Below the pieces are notes generated by a model. That model had not been told where the DNA came from, searched no databases, and saw nothing but the letters and a program-made list of their open reading frames with translations. Shown one piece after another: positions 6,798 through 16,050 of a stretch of DNA of 64,000 nt (position 1 is its first letter; every line of letters begins with the position of its first letter). A program made the position numbers and the translations under genes. Source of the DNA: Novosphingobium beihaiense (GTDB lineage Bacteria; Pseudomonadota; Alphaproteobacteria; Sphingomonadales; Sphingomonadaceae); the NCBI RefSeq assembly GCF_022832375.1, contig NZ_JALHLG010000009.1, forward strand, positions 1 to 64,000. The letters run 5' to 3'.

Positions 6798-7610
6798 ATG
6801 TCATTCTACACCTCACTCAGCGGCCTGAAGAGCGCCCAGACCGACCTCAGCGTCATTTCGAACAACATCGCCAACTCGGAAACAAACGGCTTCAAGAAGA
6901 GCAACTCGGCCTTTTCCGACATCATCGCGGCATCGGCCAGTTCGAACCCCTCCACGACCACCGGCGTGGGTTCGAGCGTCGCCAACATCACGCAGGACTT
7001 CTCGCTGGGCCCGGTCGAGCAGACCGGCAACGCGCTGGACGCGCTGGTGAACGGCGAAGGCTTCTTCACCGTCGTCTCCCCGCTTTCGGGCGAAACGCAG
7101 TACACCCGCAACGGCCACTTCCATCCGGATGCCGACCGCTTCCTCGTCAATGACCAGGGCGCGCAGGTGCAGGTCTATCCGGTCGATGCCACCGGCGCCG
7201 TTTCCAGCACGACCCTGCAGTCCATTCAGCTCCCGACGAGCAACGCCGCGGGCGCCGACTATTCCGGCGTGTCGATCGGCCAGCGCGGCGAAATCGTCGC
7301 CACCTTCACCGACGGCACCAGCGAAACCCTGGGCGTGATCGGCCTGGCCAACTTCGTGGCCCCCACCGGCCTCAAGCAGCTTGGCAATGCCACCTGGTCC
7401 GCAACCGGCAACTCCGGCACGGCGACCTATGGCCAGCCCGGTTCGAACGGCTACGGCAACCTGCTGCCGGGCGCTCTGGAACGCTCGAACGTCGATATCG
7501 CCGAGGAACTGGTCTCGCTGATCACCGCGCAGCGCAACTACCAGGCCAATGCCAAGGCGATCGACACCGCGACGCAGGTTTCCCAGGCCATCATGAACCT
7601 GCGGACCTGA
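6798..7610 (+). CDS. flgE: Flagellar hook protein FlgE, short form
   Basis: A 270-residue protein with the hook/rod N-terminus (LSVISNNIANSETNGFKKSNSAF), the middle TRNGHFHPD motif and the C-terminal LERSNVDIAEELVSLITAQRNYQ signature. FlgE polymerises into the hook. It is much shorter than typical FlgE (about 400 residues), so outer D2-type insertions are lost. Position after flgD supports FlgE rather than FlgF. An AGGAG site lies upstream. Confidence 0.88.
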   Translation: MSFYTSLSGLKSAQTDLSVISNNIANSETNGFKKSNSAFSDIIAASASSNPSTTTGVGSSVANITQDFSLGPVEQTGNALDALVNGEGFFTVVSPLSGETQYTRNGHFHPDADRFLVNDQGAQVQVYPVDATGAVSSTTLQSIQLPTSNAAGADYSGVSIGQRGEIVATFTDGTSETLGVIGLANFVAPTGLKQLGNATWSATGNSGTATYGQPGSNGYGNLLPGALERSNVDIAEELVSLITAQRNYQANAKAIDTATQVSQAIMNLRT

Positions 7611-7634
7611 CGGATAACGCTGGGGGGCTAACCG

Positions 7635-8378
7635 ATGGACCGTCTGATCTACACCGCCGTTTCGGGCATGAACGCCTCGCTGAACCAGCAGCGCGTGATT
7701 GCCAGCAACATGGCCAATGCCCAGACCATCGGCTTCAAGGCCGAGATTCTGCAGGCTACGCCGATGACGCTGGAAGGCCCGCAACTGGAAGTGCGCTCCA
7801 TGTCCAGCACCGAGGTGAAGAGCGCCTCGATGAAGGACGGCGAGATCAACCAAACCGGTTACGCCCTCGACATCGCCATGCAGGGCGATGCGATGATGGC
7901 CGTGCAGGCCCCCGACGGCACCGAAAGCTACACCCGGCGCGGCGATCTCTCGATCACCGTGACCGGCGTGCTCCAGAACGGCGAGGGCCTGCCGGTGATC
8001 GGCAATGCCGGTCCGATCACCATCCCGCCCGGCACGAACGCGACGATCGCGCCCGACGGCAACGTAATGGTCACTGACCCGGCCAATCCGGACCAGCCGG
8101 CGCAGACCCTGGACCGGATCAAGCTGGTCAGCACCACCGGCACCCAGATCGCCAAGGACATCGACGGCCAGTTCCGCGTGAAAGGCGGCGGCGTTCTTCC
8201 CGTCAACGAGAACGCCCGGGTCATTCCCGAAGCCCTCGAAGAATCCAACGTCAACGCTTCCGAAGTACTGGTCCAGATGATCTCGGCCCAGCGTCTCTTC
8301 GATATGCGGACCAAACTCGTCCAGACCGCCAGCCAGCTCGACGAAGCCGGCGCCCGTCTCATGCGCATCGATAGCTGA
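7635..8378 (+). CDS. flgF: Flagellar proximal rod protein FlgF
   Basis: A 247-residue rod protein. N-terminal IASNMANAQTIGFKAE, middle YTRRGDLSI and C-terminal LEESNVNASEVLVQMISAQRLFDM motifs place it in the FlgE/F/G family. Length and position between flgE and flgG fit FlgF. A GGGGGG sequence about 8 nt before the ATG may act as ribosome binding site. Confidence 0.94.
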   Translation: MDRLIYTAVSGMNASLNQQRVIASNMANAQTIGFKAEILQATPMTLEGPQLEVRSMSSTEVKSASMKDGEINQTGYALDIAMQGDAMMAVQAPDGTESYTRRGDLSITVTGVLQNGEGLPVIGNAGPITIPPGTNATIAPDGNVMVTDPANPDQPAQTLDRIKLVSTTGTQIAKDIDGQFRVKGGGVLPVNENARVIPEALEESNVNASEVLVQMISAQRLFDMRTKLVQTASQLDEAGARLMRIDS

Positions 8379-8391
8379 GGAATAAAACGAT

Positions 8392-9180
8392 ATGCCCAGT
8401 TCAGCACTCCAGGTCGCCCGTACCGGTCTCGAAGCCCAGGACACGCGGATGCGCGTGATCGCCAACAACCTGGCGAACGTTTCGACCACCGCTTTCAAGC
8501 GCGACCGCGCCAACTTCGCCACGCTCGCCTATCAGGATGCCCGCGTGGCCGGCGCCCAGTCTTCCAACGAGACGACTTATGCCACCGGCCTCAACCTCGG
8601 CACCGGCGTCAGCATCCAGTCGACCACGCGCATGGAAACGAACGGCCCGCTCAATTCGACGGGTAACTCGTTCGACCTCGCGCTCGATGGCGACGGCTAT
8701 TTCCAGGTGCAGATGCCGGGCGGCGAGCTGGCCTATACCCGCGCAGGCAACTTCACCCGCTCGGCCGACGGCCAGCTGGTGACGACGCAGGGCTATCCCG
8801 TGCAGCCGCCGATCACCATTCCCGAAGGCATGACCGCGCTCACCATTTCGCAGGACGGCACGGTTTCGGCGCAGATCGCCGGCCAGGCCGATCCCACGCA
8901 GCTCGGCCAGATCACGGTCGCCAGCTTCACCAACCCTTCCGCGCTTCAGGCCGCGTCGGACAACTTCATGCTGGAAACCGCGGCCAGCGGCCCGGCCCAG
9001 ATCGGCGTCGCCGGCCAGCAGGGGCGCGGCAACATCAAGCAGGGCATGCTCGAAGGTTCCAACGTCAACATCGTCGAGGAGCTGGTCGACATGATCGAGA
9101 CCCAGCGCGCCTACGAGATCAATTCCAAGATGATCTCCGCCGTCGATGAAATGCTGCAGAACGCGAACCAGACGCTGTAA
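8392..9180 (+). CDS. flgG: Flagellar distal rod protein FlgG
   Basis: A 262-residue distal rod protein, normal length. It carries MRVIANNLANVSTTAFKRDRANF, AYTRAGNFTRSADGQLVT and the C-terminal LEGSNVNIVEELVDMIETQRAYEINSK region. FlgG forms the drive-shaft segment passing through the P and L rings. Its TAA stop overlaps the flgH start as TAATG. Confidence 0.96.
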   Translation: MPSSALQVARTGLEAQDTRMRVIANNLANVSTTAFKRDRANFATLAYQDARVAGAQSSNETTYATGLNLGTGVSIQSTTRMETNGPLNSTGNSFDLALDGDGYFQVQMPGGELAYTRAGNFTRSADGQLVTTQGYPVQPPITIPEGMTALTISQDGTVSAQIAGQADPTQLGQITVASFTNPSALQAASDNFMLETAASGPAQIGVAGQQGRGNIKQGMLEGSNVNIVEELVDMIETQRAYEINSKMISAVDEMLQNANQTL

Positions 9181-9869
9181 TGATCATGAGCAGAACCACC
9201 ACCCGCCTTGCCGCGGCCTTTCTGGCGATGACGATGCTGGCAACGGCGCCGTCTCCCGCCGCCGCGCGCAAGAAGCACAAGCCGTCCGGCTACGAGCCCA
9301 CGCTGCCCATCGCCCAGCCCGCGCAGGCGCAGCCCGCGACGGGCGGAATCTTCAACGTTTCGGCTGGTTACGCACCGCTCTACACCGGCACCCGCGCCGC
9401 CCGGGTCGGCGATCCGGTGACGATCCTGCTCATCGAAAGCACCACGGCGTCCAAGGCCGTGAACTCCCGGAACTCGAAAGGCGGCGGTCTTTCGATCACT
9501 CCGCCGACGGCCGGACCGCTCGCGATCAACCCCGACGCGCTTAATTTAAGCTCTTCCTCGTCGTTCAATGGTGGGGGAAATGCGGCCCAGACGAGCACGC
9601 TCGCTTCGACGCTTTCCGTCACCATCGCGGAAGTCCGTCCCAACGGTACCGCGCTCGTCAGAGGGGAAAAGAAGATGCTGCTCAGCCAGGGAGATGAATG
9701 GGTCCGGTTTTCCGGCATCATTCGCCTGGCCGACATCGACCAGGAGAACTCCATCCCTTCCAGCCGCGTGGCCGATGCCCACATCGAATACAGCGGCAAG
9801 GGCGCTCTCCAGCAATCGAGCAAGCAGGGCTGGCTTGGCCGGTTCTTCAACATGATCTCGCCTTTCTGA
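9180..9869 (+). CDS. flgH: Flagellar L-ring protein FlgH without lipobox cysteine
   Basis: A 229-residue outer-membrane L-ring protein. Family motifs include RAARVGDPVTILLIESTTASK and the C-terminal NSIPSSRVADAHIEYSGKG. A signal peptide is clear (about 1-28, ending APSPAAA). The protein has no cysteine anywhere, so the lipid anchor usual in FlgH (Cys21 in Salmonella) cannot form. The start at 9180 overlaps the flgG stop (TAATG); a second ATG at 9186 would also work. Confidence 0.94.
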   Translation: MIMSRTTTRLAAAFLAMTMLATAPSPAAARKKHKPSGYEPTLPIAQPAQAQPATGGIFNVSAGYAPLYTGTRAARVGDPVTILLIESTTASKAVNSRNSKGGGLSITPPTAGPLAINPDALNLSSSSSFNGGGNAAQTSTLASTLSVTIAEVRPNGTALVRGEKKMLLSQGDEWVRFSGIIRLADIDQENSIPSSRVADAHIEYSGKGALQQSSKQGWLGRFFNMISPF

Positions 9870-9880
9870 TGGTGCCCCAT

Positions 9881-10990
9881 ATGATCCGCCGCATTCTTCT
9901 TTCGCTCGCCGCCTTCAGCGCCGCTTTCGCCGCCGTCCTGCCGGGCGCGGCCATGGCCGAGCGCGTGCGCGATCTCGGCCAGTTCCAGGGCGTGCGCTCC
10001 AACCAGCTCACGGGCTACGGCATCGTCGTCGGCCTGCCGGGCACGGGCGACGACAACCTCGAATACCTGACGCAAGCGATGAAGGGCGTCTCGGGCCGCA
10101 TGGGCCTGACCCTGCCCGCAGGCGTGGCGCCGGGCCTGAAGAACGCCGCGGCCGTCATGGTCACGGCGGACCTGCCCGCTTTCGCCAAGCCGGGCCAGCG
10201 CATCGACGTGACCGTCTCCACCATCGGCAAGGCCAAGTCGCTGCGCGGCGGCGCGCTGATCATGACCCCGCTCTACGGCGCGGACGGCCAGATCTATGCC
10301 ATGGCCCAGGGCAACCTCGCCGTGGGCGGCCTCGGCATTTCCGGCAAGGACGGTTCGAACCTCACGGTCAACATTCCGACCGTCGGCCGCATTGCCGACG
10401 GCGCCAGCGTCGAACGCGCGGTCGCCACCGGTTACGACAATTCGCCGGTGCTGCGCTGGAACCTGTTCGACGCCGACTTCCTGACCGCCGCGCGTGTGCG
10501 CGATGCCATCAATACCCGGATTCCGGGCACGGCCTCGGTCGAAGACGGCGTTACGCTCGCGCTGCACCTGCCGCTCGATCCCAATACCCGCGCCAGCGTG
10601 ATGGCGGCGATCGAGATGATCAACGTCGATCCGGCCGAAACCGCCGCACGCGTCATCGTCAACAGCCGCACCGGCACTGTCGTCATCAACTCGGCCGTGC
10701 GTCTCTCCTCCGCCGCGATCAGCCACGGCAAGCTGACCGTGCGCGTCGATGAGAACCCGGCCGTGGTCCAGCCCGCGCCGTTCAGCCGCGGCCAGACCGC
10801 TGTCGAGCAGAACTCGACGCTGTCCGCGGACGAGGAAAAGCGCTCGGTGGCTCTGTTCCAGCCTGGAGCGTCGCTGTCCAAGGTGGTCGATGCCCTCAAC
10901 ATGCTGGGCGTCACCCCGTCGGACCTTGTCGCAATCCTCGAAGCGCTCAAGCAGGCCGGGGCCCTCAAGGCGGAAATGGTGGTGATATGA
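9881..10990 (+). CDS. flgI: Flagellar P-ring protein FlgI
   Basis: A 369-residue periplasmic P-ring subunit. A signal peptide (1-24, ending AMA) precedes ERVRDLGQFQGVRSNQLTGY, the mature N-terminus typical of FlgI. YGIVVGLPGTGD and the C-terminal SLSKVVDALNMLGVTPSDLV are family signatures. ATG 9881 gives the best signal peptide; an alternative ATG at 9869 overlaps the flgH stop as TGATG and adds four residues. Its assembly should need FlgA (3729-4232). It ends in ATGA overlap with flgJ. Confidence 0.96.
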   Translation: MIRRILLSLAAFSAAFAAVLPGAAMAERVRDLGQFQGVRSNQLTGYGIVVGLPGTGDDNLEYLTQAMKGVSGRMGLTLPAGVAPGLKNAAAVMVTADLPAFAKPGQRIDVTVSTIGKAKSLRGGALIMTPLYGADGQIYAMAQGNLAVGGLGISGKDGSNLTVNIPTVGRIADGASVERAVATGYDNSPVLRWNLFDADFLTAARVRDAINTRIPGTASVEDGVTLALHLPLDPNTRASVMAAIEMINVDPAETAARVIVNSRTGTVVINSAVRLSSAAISHGKLTVRVDENPAVVQPAPFSRGQTAVEQNSTLSADEEKRSVALFQPGASLSKVVDALNMLGVTPSDLVAILEALKQAGALKAEMVVI

Positions 10991-11337
10991 GCACGATCCA
11001 GTCCCCTCTTGCGGGCATGACCGCTGCCGCAACGGCGACCGACCGCGAAAAGCTCAAGTCTGTCGCCAAGCAGTTCGAATCGCTGTTCATGCGCCAGATG
11101 CTGTCAGCGGCGCGCAAGGCCGATTTCGGCGGCGACAAGCTGTTCAGCAGCCAGGCGCTCGACACGTTCAACCAGATGCAGGACGAGCACTTCGCCGACG
11201 TGACCGCGCAGAGCGGCACGCTCGGCTTTGCCACGATCATCGAGGCGCAGATGGCGCGGTTCCTGCCCGAACAGCAGCAGCCCGCACAGACGGGCGATGC
11301 CGCTGCGGCGCCCTCCTCCGGAACGGGAAGCACCTAA
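10987..11337 (+). CDS. flgJ: Rod-binding protein FlgJ, N-terminal domain only
   Basis: A 116-residue FlgJ equal to the rod-cap domain (KSVAKQFESLFMRQMLSAARKAD, then FNQMQDEHFADVTAQ). The C-terminal glucosaminidase domain of enterobacterial FlgJ (about 300 residues) is absent, as is common in alphaproteobacteria. The peptidoglycan-cutting function is probably supplied by the transglycosylase at 1952-2872. The start overlaps the flgI stop (ATGA). Confidence 0.93.
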   Translation: MSTIQSPLAGMTAAATATDREKLKSVAKQFESLFMRQMLSAARKADFGGDKLFSSQALDTFNQMQDEHFADVTAQSGTLGFATIIEAQMARFLPEQQQPAQTGDAAAAPSSGTGST

Positions 11338-11340
11338 GCC

Positions 11341-12678
11341 ATGGCTTCGGACCTTCTCTCGATCGCCAGTTCGGGCGCACGCGCTGCCAAGGCCGCGCTT
11401 GACGTAACGGCGAACAACATCGCCAATGCATCGTCGGAAGGCTATGTCCGCCGCAGCGTCACGATCACGGAACTGGGCGTCAATTCGCTCGCCGCGACGC
11501 CGACTGAAATCAACGTGGCCGGTGTGCGTGTTGCCAGCGTGGTCCGCAATGCCGACAGCTTCCGCCAGTCGGAAGTGCGCCGCACCGGCTCGGACGCCGC
11601 ACGCGCCAATGCCGAAGTGCAAGGTCTCGAAAACGTCCAGTCCGCCGCCGAGCAGACCGGCCTTTACGATTCGATCGTCAATTTCGAAGCCTCCCTGCAG
11701 CAGCTGGTCTCCGACCCGACCGACGGCGCCTTGCGCGCCGCCGTGGTCGAGCAGGGCCGCAGCATGGCCGAGACTTTCAACGTGACGGCCTCCAGCCTCG
11801 CTGCCGTCGGCGACGGGCTTCGCTTCGAATCGCAGAGCGGGACCGATACCGTCAACAACATCACGTCCGAACTCGCGCGCGTGAACTTGCGCCTTTCACG
11901 CTCCTCAGACGCCTCCAGCGACCAGACCGCCCTGCTCGACCAGCGCGATCTGCTGCTGGAAAAGCTGAGCGATCAAGTCGGCATCTCGACCAGCTTCGGC
12001 AAGAGCGGCGTGGTCACCGTGAAGCTGGGCAATTCCTCCGGCCCCACCATGGTTGCAGGCGGCACCGGCTCCACGTTCGCCATGAACACAGCGAGCGACG
12101 GCACCGTCTCCTTCACGCTGGACGGCACTGCGGCAACGCTCGATTCCGGCGCCCTGGCCGGCAAGAGCCAGGCCCTGACCGAACTTGCGAAGACCAACAG
12201 CCAGCTCGATGCGCTCGCCTCCAAAGTGATCGGCGTCGTCAACAGCGCGCAGGCAAGCGGCACCGACCTTGCCGGCAACACCGGCACGGACATGTTCAGC
12301 GGCACCGGCGCCGCCGACATGGCCATGATCGCAACGGGCGGCAGTGCCGTCGCCACCGCCACGGCAGGAAGCCCCGCGGGCAGCCGCGACGGAACCAACC
12401 TGGCCGCAATGCGCACGGCTTTGAACTCCGCTGATCCGGCCGGCGACATGAACACGCTGCTGTTCGGAATTTCCAGCGCGGTTGCCGGGCGCACCGTCAC
12501 GCGCGACGCTCTTGAATCGATCGCCAGTTCCGCGAAGATCGCTCTCCAGTCGCAGGCTGGTGTCGATCTCGATCAGGAAGCGGTCCATCTTCTGCGCTAC
12601 CAGCAGGCATTCCAGGCTTCGGGCCGGGTGATGCAGGTGGCTTCCGACATCTTCGACTCCATCCTAGGCATCAGGTAG
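11341..12678 (+). CDS. flgK: Hook-associated protein FlgK (HAP1)
   Basis: A 445-residue hook-filament junction protein. The N-terminus LDVTANNIANASSEGYVRRSVTI is the hook-family motif; the C-terminal helix LDQEAVHLLRYQQAFQASG is the FlgK signature. The middle region is Ala/Ser/Thr-rich and variable. It lies 3 nt after flgJ and is followed closely by flgL, its junction partner. The likely chaperone is FlgN (2939-3271). Confidence 0.95.
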   Translation: MASDLLSIASSGARAAKAALDVTANNIANASSEGYVRRSVTITELGVNSLAATPTEINVAGVRVASVVRNADSFRQSEVRRTGSDAARANAEVQGLENVQSAAEQTGLYDSIVNFEASLQQLVSDPTDGALRAAVVEQGRSMAETFNVTASSLAAVGDGLRFESQSGTDTVNNITSELARVNLRLSRSSDASSDQTALLDQRDLLLEKLSDQVGISTSFGKSGVVTVKLGNSSGPTMVAGGTGSTFAMNTASDGTVSFTLDGTAATLDSGALAGKSQALTELAKTNSQLDALASKVIGVVNSAQASGTDLAGNTGTDMFSGTGAADMAMIATGGSAVATATAGSPAGSRDGTNLAAMRTALNSADPAGDMNTLLFGISSAVAGRTVTRDALESIASSAKIALQSQAGVDLDQEAVHLLRYQQAFQASGRVMQVASDIFDSILGIR

Positions 12679-12685
12679 ACACGCC

Positions 12686-13609
12686 ATGACGATCGTCTCC
12701 ACCAGCACCAGCGCTTTCTACGAGCGGGCCCGCACCAACATGAAGGACCTGCGCCTGAAAGCCGAATCGCTGCAGGCGCAAGTCGGCAGCGGCGAAAAGC
12801 TGTCGCGCTCTTCGGACGATCCGGTCGCCGCCGCGCGGCTGCGCTCGCTCGCACGGATCGAGAAGCTGTCGGGGATCGACAAGGCCAATACCGACCGCGC
12901 CAATGCCGACTTGTCGCTGGCCGACGAAGCCATGACGAACATGTCAACGGCGATCATCCGCGCGCAGGAACTGGCGACCAAGGCTGCCAGCGACACGCTC
13001 ACCAGCGATCAGCGTGCCAGCATCGCGACCGAACTGGACCAGATCCAGCAGGATCTGATGACTCTCGCCAATTCGCGCGATTCGAACGGCCATGCGCTGT
13101 TCGGCGGTGAAAGCGTGGGCAATGCCTACGAACTCGATGCCAGCGGCAATGCGGTTTACATCGGCACCAACAGTTCCGACAGCCTGCCGATCGGCGAGGG
13201 GCAAAGTGTGCCGCGCTCGGTCACCGGCAAGCAGATTTTCGAATTCACCGATGGCAGCGGCAGCACCACTGACGTGATGGCAACGATCAAGTCCTTGTCA
13301 GAGGCGCTGAAAGGCGGGGTTGCCGATCCGGCAGGTGCCGCGAGCGATGCCCTGACGTCACTCAGGTCAGGCCTCGACACGTTGTCCACCACCCAGACCG
13401 TGGTCGGCACCCGGCTCGCCTGGCTCGACACCGTGGCCGACCGGCGCATCAACTTGTCCGAGCTGCGCGCCAGCGAGAAATCCGATCTCGGCGGCGTCGA
13501 TCCTGCCGCCACTCTTGCAAGCCTGCAGGAAGCGCTGACCGTTCTCGAAGCCAGCCAGGCCAGCTTCACCAAGCTGGCCGGCCTGAGCCTCTTCGACAAG
13601 CTGCGCTGA
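12686..13609 (+). CDS. flgL: Hook-associated protein FlgL (HAP3)
   Basis: A 307-residue flagellin-like junction protein. The N-terminal coiled-coil part contains LQAQVGSGEKLSRSSDDPVA, the FlgL/flagellin D0-D1 pattern, and the C-terminal part contains LSELRASEKSDLGGVDPAAT. It is the last gene of the flg string and ends at a strong terminator. Confidence 0.95.
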   Translation: MTIVSTSTSAFYERARTNMKDLRLKAESLQAQVGSGEKLSRSSDDPVAAARLRSLARIEKLSGIDKANTDRANADLSLADEAMTNMSTAIIRAQELATKAASDTLTSDQRASIATELDQIQQDLMTLANSRDSNGHALFGGESVGNAYELDASGNAVYIGTNSSDSLPIGEGQSVPRSVTGKQIFEFTDGSGSTTDVMATIKSLSEALKGGVADPAGAASDALTSLRSGLDTLSTTQTVVGTRLAWLDTVADRRINLSELRASEKSDLGGVDPAATLASLQEALTVLEASQASFTKLAGLSLFDKLR

Positions 13610-13618
13610 CAATTTCGC

Positions 13619-13649
13619 CCCGGCCCCTGGGAAGGGCCGGGTTATTTTT
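13619..13649 (+). terminator. Rho-independent terminator after flgL
   Basis: CCCGGCCC (13619-13626) pairs with GGGCCGGG (13634-13641) across a 7-nt loop and is followed by TTATTTTT. It separates flgL from motA, whose promoter must lie within the remaining roughly 25 bp or be read-through. Confidence 0.85.
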
Positions 13650-13667
13650 CGACGGGGGAAGTTAACC

Positions 13668-14531
13668 ATGTTTGCAATTGTCGGCGTCATTATCCTGCTG
13701 GTGATGGTGTTCGGCGGCTTCGCACTTACCGGCGGCGCCCTAGGCCCCGTCATGCACGCGATTCCGCACGAAATGCTGATCATCGGCGGCGCCGCGGTCG
13801 GGGCGATCGTCACCGGCAACTCGATGCACGAGCTCAAGGCGCTGGGCAGCGGGGTGTCCCGCGTGTTCAAGGGGCCCAAGCACAACAAGCAGGATCACAT
13901 CGACGCGATCATCCTGACCACCCGCCTGATGCGCATCCTGCGCTCGGAAGGCCCGGTCGCGCTGGAAAGCCACGTCAACGATCCCAAGACCTCGTCGCTC
14001 TTCGCAGAATTCCCCCGCGTTCTGGGCAACGAGGCGCTTGTCCATCTGATCTGCGACACGCTCACGCTGATCGTCGTCTCCTCCGGCACGCTGGAAGTCC
14101 ACGCCGTTGAGGATGTCATGGACAATGCGATGAAGACGCATTTCCACGAACTGCACGAACCCCAGCACGCCTTGCAGAACCTGGCCGACTCGCTGCCCGC
14201 GCTGGGCATCGTCGCCGCCGTTCTGGGCGTGGTGAAGACCATGGGCTCGATCGACGAGCCGCCTTCGGTGCTGGGCGGCATGATCGGTTCGGCGCTGGTC
14301 GGCACGTTCATGGGCGTATTGCTCGCTTACGGCATCGTTGCGCCGATGGCCGGGCGCCTCAAGCAGGTAAACGAGCAGGACGAACAGATCTTCCATGCCG
14401 TCAAGCAGGTGATCATCGCCTCGCTGCACGGCTGGCCGCAGCCGCTGGTCGTCGAATCGGCACGCTCGGGCCTGGGCCATGCCTTCCGCCCCGGCCTGTC
14501 CGAACTGCTCGATGCGATGAGGGGCCGCTGA
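13668..14531 (+). CDS. motA: Flagellar motor stator protein MotA
   Basis: A 287-residue, four-helix inner-membrane stator subunit. Helices 3-4 contain LADSLPALGIVAAVLGVVKTM and IGSALVGTFMGVLLAYGI with the pore-lining Pro of MotA. The cytoplasmic loop carries RLMRILRSEGPVALESH, the FliG-contacting region. Length is normal. It uses protons by family and pairs with motB one nucleotide downstream. This is the main stator; a variant pair is at 4297-5477. Confidence 0.96.
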   Translation: MFAIVGVIILLVMVFGGFALTGGALGPVMHAIPHEMLIIGGAAVGAIVTGNSMHELKALGSGVSRVFKGPKHNKQDHIDAIILTTRLMRILRSEGPVALESHVNDPKTSSLFAEFPRVLGNEALVHLICDTLTLIVVSSGTLEVHAVEDVMDNAMKTHFHELHEPQHALQNLADSLPALGIVAAVLGVVKTMGSIDEPPSVLGGMIGSALVGTFMGVLLAYGIVAPMAGRLKQVNEQDEQIFHAVKQVIIASLHGWPQPLVVESARSGLGHAFRPGLSELLDAMRGR

Positions 14532-14532
14532 C

Positions 14533-15372
14533 ATGGCCGCCAAGCGGGGCAAGAACGAACCGCCCAAACCGATCATCGTCAAGAAGATCACGGTTGTCGC
14601 GGCCGGCCATCACGGCGGCGCATGGAAAGTCGCCTATGCCGACTTCGTGACCGCCATGATGGCGTTCTTCCTCCTGTTGTGGATTCTCGGTGCGACCACC
14701 GAAAAGCAGCGCAAGGGCATTGCCGACTACTTCACACCGACGCTGGTGAAGAACAAGGAGGCTTCAGCCGGGTCCGCAGCGGGCCTGCTCGGCGGCTCCT
14801 CGCTGACCGACGTCGACGATTATCCGCACCGCGCCGGGCAGACGGGCACCAAGACACTCACCATCCCGCGCGATGCCACGGGCGGCCCGAAGGAAGGCGG
14901 CACCAAGGTCAAGCGCACGATGCGCGCCAAACAGGCCGTCATGCGCAAGCTCCAGTCGACAGCACGGCTTCGCATGCTGGCCAAGCAGGTCCGGCTCGTC
15001 GACACCCGGCAGGGCGTGCGAATCGATCTGGTGGACGATGCCGACTTCTCCATGTTCCGCATGAGCACCACGGTCCTCACCCCCGAGGCGTCCGAACTGA
15101 TCGCGGTGATTGCCGAAGCCGTTGGTCCCGACGCAGGACAGCTTACTATCCGTGGCCACACCGATGCCCTGCCTTACAAGGCCGATGCCCGCGGCAACAA
15201 CTGGTCGCTTTCGGCCGGCCGTGCCGAAGCCACGCGCCAGGCCCTGATGCGCGACGGCATTCCCGAGGACCGGTTCAACCGGATCGAAGGCGTGGCGGAC
15301 CGGGAACTGCTGATCCCCAGCAACCCGCAGGATCCGCGCAACCGCCGCATTTCGATCACGCTGCTCGACTAA
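14533..15372 (+). CDS. motB: Flagellar motor stator protein MotB
   Basis: A 279-residue stator subunit. A single membrane span follows WKVAYADFVTAMMAFFLLLW; Asp37 is the proton-binding residue. A linker precedes an OmpA-like peptidoglycan-binding domain (LTIRGHTDALPY, then LSAGRAEATRQALM and PQDPRNRRISI). It is complete and followed by a strong terminator. Confidence 0.96.
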   Translation: MAAKRGKNEPPKPIIVKKITVVAAGHHGGAWKVAYADFVTAMMAFFLLLWILGATTEKQRKGIADYFTPTLVKNKEASAGSAAGLLGGSSLTDVDDYPHRAGQTGTKTLTIPRDATGGPKEGGTKVKRTMRAKQAVMRKLQSTARLRMLAKQVRLVDTRQGVRIDLVDDADFSMFRMSTTVLTPEASELIAVIAEAVGPDAGQLTIRGHTDALPYKADARGNNWSLSAGRAEATRQALMRDGIPEDRFNRIEGVADRELLIPSNPQDPRNRRISITLLD

Positions 15373-15394
15373 CGTCCGCACCTGTTCAGCACAC

Positions 15395-15429
15395 AAACAG
15401 CCGCCCGAAGTGATTCGGGCGGCTGTTTT
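15395..15429 (+). terminator. Terminator after motB
   Basis: A 13-15-bp stem with ACAGCCGCCCGAA and TTCGGGCGGCTGT, a GTGA tetraloop and a TTTT tail. It is one of the strongest intrinsic terminators in the window. Confidence 0.9.
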
Positions 15430-15627
15430 GCTGTTGTCGGGAGCTTCCGGACGTTAACCTTGGCTATTCCGTCCTCCCCGTCCTGAAACGAATGGCGGCT
15501 GGCCGCCATCCTTCTCCTGCCATCGCGGCCACGATCCGCAGCGCGCTTGCCTGCGGCTCCGCACCATCGCACCATCGCTTGCAAACAAATGGCCGGACGC
15601 GCGGGCATTACCCACGGGAGGACACAC

Positions 15628-16050
15628 ATGGCATTTACCGGACCGGCCGAGGATCGCCTCGCCATCCGCGAGCTTTACGGCACCTATGCCGATTCGAGCT
15701 GGCGCGGCGACCAGGCGCAATGGCTTTCCTGCTTCACCCCGGACGGGCGCTGGACCAGTCACTTGTTCGACGCCGCCGGGCACGAGGCCTTGCGCGAGAC
15801 CTGGGACAATCTGTGGAAGGACTGGGAAACCGTCGCCTTCCTCGGCGAGATCGGGGCGATGGAGATCGAGGGCGAGAGCGCCCGCGTGCGCGCCTATGCC
15901 CGCGAAGTCGTGCTGATGAAGAACGGCGGGCACTTCAAGCTGTGCGGCCACTATGCCGACACCCTTCGCAAGGTTGACGGCGAATGGAAATTCGCGCGGC
16001 GCGACTACACCCAGACCATCGGCGAATTCGATCAGCTGATCATGGACTGA
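15628..16050 (+). CDS. SnoaL/NTF2-like protein
   Basis: A 140-residue NTF2-fold protein: helix RLAIRELYGTYADSSWRGD, a FTPDGRWTS strand turn and C-terminal strands GHYADTLRKVDGEWKFARRDYTQ. Such proteins are small isomerases, hydratases or ligand binders; no substrate can be assigned. The ATG at 15628 is chosen because GGGAGGA lies 7 nt upstream. It sits alone between motB and fliC, isolated from motB by a terminator, so a flagellar role is not implied. Confidence 0.8.
   Translation: MAFTGPAEDRLAIRELYGTYADSSWRGDQAQWLSCFTPDGRWTSHLFDAAGHEALRETWDNLWKDWETVAFLGEIGAMEIEGESARVRAYAREVVLMKNGGHFKLCGHYADTLRKVDGEWKFARRDYTQTIGEFDQLIMD

Noticed and set aside
6813..8522. A 569-residue minus-strand open frame across flgE, flgF and flgG
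   Set aside because: Low-complexity composition and full overlap with three well-conserved rod/hook genes.
9380..11032. A 550-residue minus-strand open frame across flgH and flgI
   Set aside because: Antisense to two unmistakable ring genes, without motif, promoter or ribosome binding site.
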